A stretch of DNA of 40,125 nt from an uncultured Alcaligenaceae bacterium (GTDB taxonomy: Bacteria; Pseudomonadota; Gammaproteobacteria; Burkholderiales; Burkholderiaceae_B). Position numbers and translations under genes: made by a program. Positions 37,698 through 40,125 of this stretch are shown piece by piece. A model generated the notes under the pieces. That model did no database searches. It saw only the letters and a list, made by a program, of their open reading frames with translations, and was not told the origin of the DNA. The stretch lies in NCBI GenBank assembly GCA_937896225.1, contig CALBMZ010000163.1:1-40125 (forward strand), in the 5' to 3' direction. Each line of letters starts with the position of its first letter. Position 1 is the first letter of the stretch.

Positions 37698-39989
37698 CTA
37701 GTAGAGATAGCTCAACGAAACCGATACATTTCGACCGGGCTGCGTATAAGCATCAACTGGACGAGAAAAACGGCTTGAGCCAGCAGTGGGTACATCAAGC
37801 GCATTCCAGTAGGTTTTATCAAACAGATTGAACAAACCGACCTGTAAAGTCATTCCCTTTATGTGTTCAGGCTGCCACGTGGCCATCAAATCAATTACGC
37901 CGTAGCCGGGCGCTTGAAAGTCAGGTTCTGGGATCTGACGCGTGGGCAATGGGTTAGTCACTTGTGTGCGGGCAGCAGCAGCTGTGAGTTGTGTGCGAAC
38001 AGACCACGATGGTCGACTGTATTCCACACCGAAAATACCTGTAAGCGGTGCAACAGAGTTCAAGCTCTGATTTGTATTTTGGTTTTGCCCAACGGTATAG
38101 GCCAGAGAACCATATGTGCGCCAACCTTTGGTGATCTGCCACTCGCCTCGCGCTTCAAGGCCATAAATACGAACATCGGCTAAGTTTTCGTAAGACTGAA
38201 TAAAATATGGATATTGCCTGTTGCCACGCCCAGTCACACCTTCAATAAAATTTTTGTAATGATTGTCAAAGTAAGTGACTGCACCATTGACCTTTTTGTT
38301 ACCAAATTTTGTACCAAATTCCCACCCTTCGCTGGTTTCAGCCTCTAAATTTGGGTTGCCTTGCACCAAGTAAGTGCCCGGGGAACCATAGCGACTATAA
38401 AGTTGCGTAGCCGAGGGGGCGTTAAAACCTTGTGCGTATTGAACATACAAACTTAGGGTATCAAGTGGTCGCCAAGTACCCATCAGTTTAGGTGACCATG
38501 CCTCGCCACTTGCAGAGGGCAGCACCGTATTGGCTGGGTTACTATCGAATGAGCTGTTATCTGGCCGTTGGCTATAAGAGTCATAACGAATGGCGGGGCG
38601 TAATGAAAACTGCCCTTGCGCAAAATCAAGCGTATTTTGTAACCATAAGCCGTATTGATCACCATTCGTAGTGGGCACATCGGCTTGATTTGCATGCATA
38701 AATGAGCAAGGTGGAAAACGATATGACCTGCACGTATCGCTACCCCTAACGTACTGTTGAGTTTGGGTGCCAAACCACTCAAAACCCGATTCCCACATTT
38801 GATCAACCTGACCCTTGAACGACTTTGTCGCCTCAAGATTAAGACCGTAAGTTGACTCTTGAATGCTATTTGACCGGTTGTAGGCACCACGTGGGGCGCT
38901 GATACGTGTAGCGTTTTGTGTGCTGACAAGCTTAACTTTTTGCCAATAAACCTGTGCCGCTACAGAATCTAATAACGCTGAACGCCCCAGAGCCGCCCAA
39001 GCGTAATTCAGTGCCACACTTTCACGCGTAGATTTTTCAGTTAAATCTGTTTGGCCGGGTTGATAGGTTGTTGGTGCAGCCGTTAAATCATCAATATTGT
39101 CTTGGCGTTCAAAATACACGCCCGTTAAACCGACTAAATGGCCCCCATTAAATTGTTGCTGCAATTTCAACATGTAATTTTGTTGTGTGTAGCTGTCAGG
39201 GTTGGGCTCAGTTCGGGTTAGGCCATAGCCACCCACATTGCCCCCATTGATCGTTTGATTACCCAATTGCGTACCCGCTTGAAACAGCCACTGCAAACGA
39301 TCATTAGCTTGACCCGCCAAAGCGGCGTTAATTAACCAGCTGTTATCAACCGATTGGTATGCCGTTTTACCTAAAGCACCAAAAGTTTTACCGCCCATCA
39401 ACAAGTCTGAAGGGTTCAATGTTCGTACATCAACCACCCCACCTAAGGCTCCAGAACCTACCGTACTTGAATCACTACCCCGCACAATGTCAATGGCTGA
39501 CAAAGTATTGAAATCAATTGTGTTTAACCCCCCTTTGACCCCACCCATATCACCGCGAATATCTTTTAGGTAGGATTGCCGAATGCCGTCAATGCGAGTC
39601 AGTACTCGATTTTCATCAAGACCACGTATATTGATGCTGCGGTTAGTTGCGTTGTAATTGACCCCTGGCTCTGCCCGACTACTTAATTCAGACCAATTTA
39701 AAATTTGAAGGCGATCAAGCGTTTGACGATCGGTTTGAGTAGCCCATGGCATCGGTTCATTAAGCTTTTCACCCATAACTGTAATTGCATCAAATGTTTG
39801 CGATACCGCTTGTAAAGCGGTTTGTTCAGCTGACAGTTCGGTCGACTGTGTTGCGGTTTGTGCCTGAACGACCCCTATAGACAAAACAGCCAAAGTTAAC
39901 GCACTTAACACGGGTTGAACTGCACCCGAAAACTTGATTGGACCACTCCGGCTATACCGATGGATGTGGGCTGCGACTTGCTTTTTCAT
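37698..39989 (-). CDS. hmuR: TonB-dependent haem/haemoprotein outer-membrane receptor
   Basis: A 763-residue TonB-dependent receptor. A long signal peptide ends near VVQAQ, then a TonB box-like FDAITVMGEK. The plug domain has the SINIRGLDENRVLTRIDGIRQSY and DIVRGSDSSTVGSGALGGVV blocks, followed by a beta-barrel ending in the outer-membrane signature VSLSYLY. In the barrel, a FRAP-like FNAPS and the NPNL motif (QGNPNLEAETS) mark the haem receptor group, but no His lies between them, nor in the plug where HemR-type receptors have one. A GTG two codons upstream of ATG 39989 could also start it; AAGGG lies before the ATG. No N-terminal signalling domain is present, so direct Fur control is likely. 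Confidence 0.93.
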   Translation of the reverse strand: MKKQVAAHIHRYSRSGPIKFSGAVQPVLSALTLAVLSIGVVQAQTATQSTELSAEQTALQAVSQTFDAITVMGEKLNEPMPWATQTDRQTLDRLQILNWSELSSRAEPGVNYNATNRSINIRGLDENRVLTRIDGIRQSYLKDIRGDMGGVKGGLNTIDFNTLSAIDIVRGSDSSTVGSGALGGVVDVRTLNPSDLLMGGKTFGALGKTAYQSVDNSWLINAALAGQANDRLQWLFQAGTQLGNQTINGGNVGGYGLTRTEPNPDSYTQQNYMLKLQQQFNGGHLVGLTGVYFERQDNIDDLTAAPTTYQPGQTDLTEKSTRESVALNYAWAALGRSALLDSVAAQVYWQKVKLVSTQNATRISAPRGAYNRSNSIQESTYGLNLEATKSFKGQVDQMWESGFEWFGTQTQQYVRGSDTCRSYRFPPCSFMHANQADVPTTNGDQYGLWLQNTLDFAQGQFSLRPAIRYDSYSQRPDNSSFDSNPANTVLPSASGEAWSPKLMGTWRPLDTLSLYVQYAQGFNAPSATQLYSRYGSPGTYLVQGNPNLEAETSEGWEFGTKFGNKKVNGAVTYFDNHYKNFIEGVTGRGNRQYPYFIQSYENLADVRIYGLEARGEWQITKGWRTYGSLAYTVGQNQNTNQSLNSVAPLTGIFGVEYSRPSWSVRTQLTAAAARTQVTNPLPTRQIPEPDFQAPGYGVIDLMATWQPEHIKGMTLQVGLFNLFDKTYWNALDVPTAGSSRFSRPVDAYTQPGRNVSVSLSYLY

Positions 39990-40012
39990 ACTCACCCTTT
40001 TGAAACGTAAAT

Positions 40013-40048
40013 TTATGTAATGATAATGATTCGTATTACGTTTAGCAA
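40013..40048 (-). promoter_or_regulatory. hmuR promoter with overlapping Fur box
   Basis: On the minus strand -35 TTGCTA (40048-40043) and -10 TATCAT (40025-40020) are 17 bases apart. TGATAATGATTCGTATTA, close to the Fur consensus GATAATGATAATCATTATC, spans 40021-40038 and covers the -10 and spacer. Iron-bound Fur should block this promoter, which drives the whole leftward haem operon through tonB-exbBD. Confidence 0.8.
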
Positions 40049-40125
40049 ATGGATTATATGAATAGTTTGTAACAAACAGACAGTTAACGACTTCATCGCA
40101 TCGCTAATCTGGCTTAACTACAAGA

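Overview
The window reads as a chromosomal segment of a low-to-moderate GC betaproteobacterium of the order Burkholderiales. This is inferred from gene content and order: lapA-lapB-hldE-hldD, mltB beside an HDAC-like gene and etfBA, orn / M48 protease / rsgA / nudL / rplS, a hmuRSTUV haem locus, and E. coli-like LexA boxes. Genes are dense, many overlap by 1-8 bases, and no phage, transposase, CRISPR array, tRNA or rRNA was seen.

Layout. (1) 1-5.2 kb: a DUF4136-type lipoprotein (cut by the window edge), a spermidine-synthase-like methyltransferase, ribosomal protein L31 type B, and a two-gene unit of a GT39-like membrane glycosyltransferase and a MATE exporter. (2) 5.1-9.2 kb: RNA and ribosome housekeeping (orn, M48 protease, rsgA, nudL, rplS). 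(3) 9.2-9.84 kb: a repeat-bearing junction with an 81-codon gene for a putative small C-terminally anchored membrane protein. Its promoter is embedded in two abutting near-consensus LexA (SOS) boxes, with a degenerate third. This is the most novel item in the window. (4) 9.8-14.6 kb: etfA, etfB, an HDAC-family deacetylase, mltB, cysM. (5) 14.5-19.5 kb: comEA, then the envelope operon lapA-lapB-hldE-hldD, and a YdcF/DUF218 protein. (6) 19.6-31.1 kb: cytochrome b561, then a complete-looking regulatory and core Calvin-Benson-Bassham locus. cbbL-cbbS-cbbX-cbbR run rightwards and cbbY-fbp-prk-tkt-gph-fba run leftwards from a shared 267-bp control region. (7) 31.1-40.1 kb: a glutathione S-transferase-like gene and a haem-uptake locus, hmuR-S-T-U-V-tonB-exbB-exbD, headed by a promoter overlapping a Fur box.

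How the genes work together. Phosphoribulokinase makes RuBP and red-type form I RuBisCO fixes CO2. CbbX is the RuBisCO activase, CbbY removes the inhibitor xylulose-1,5-bisphosphate, Gph handles 2-phosphoglycolate, and transketolase, FBPase and aldolase regenerate the acceptor. The phosphoglycerate kinase, GAPDH and ribulose-phosphate epimerase genes are not in the window and must be elsewhere if the organism is autotrophic. HmuR/TonB/ExbBD bring haem across the outer membrane, HmuTUV across the inner membrane, and HmuS handles it in the cytoplasm. No energy-generating module (hydrogenase, sulfur oxidation, photosystem) is present, so the electron donor cannot be read from this window.
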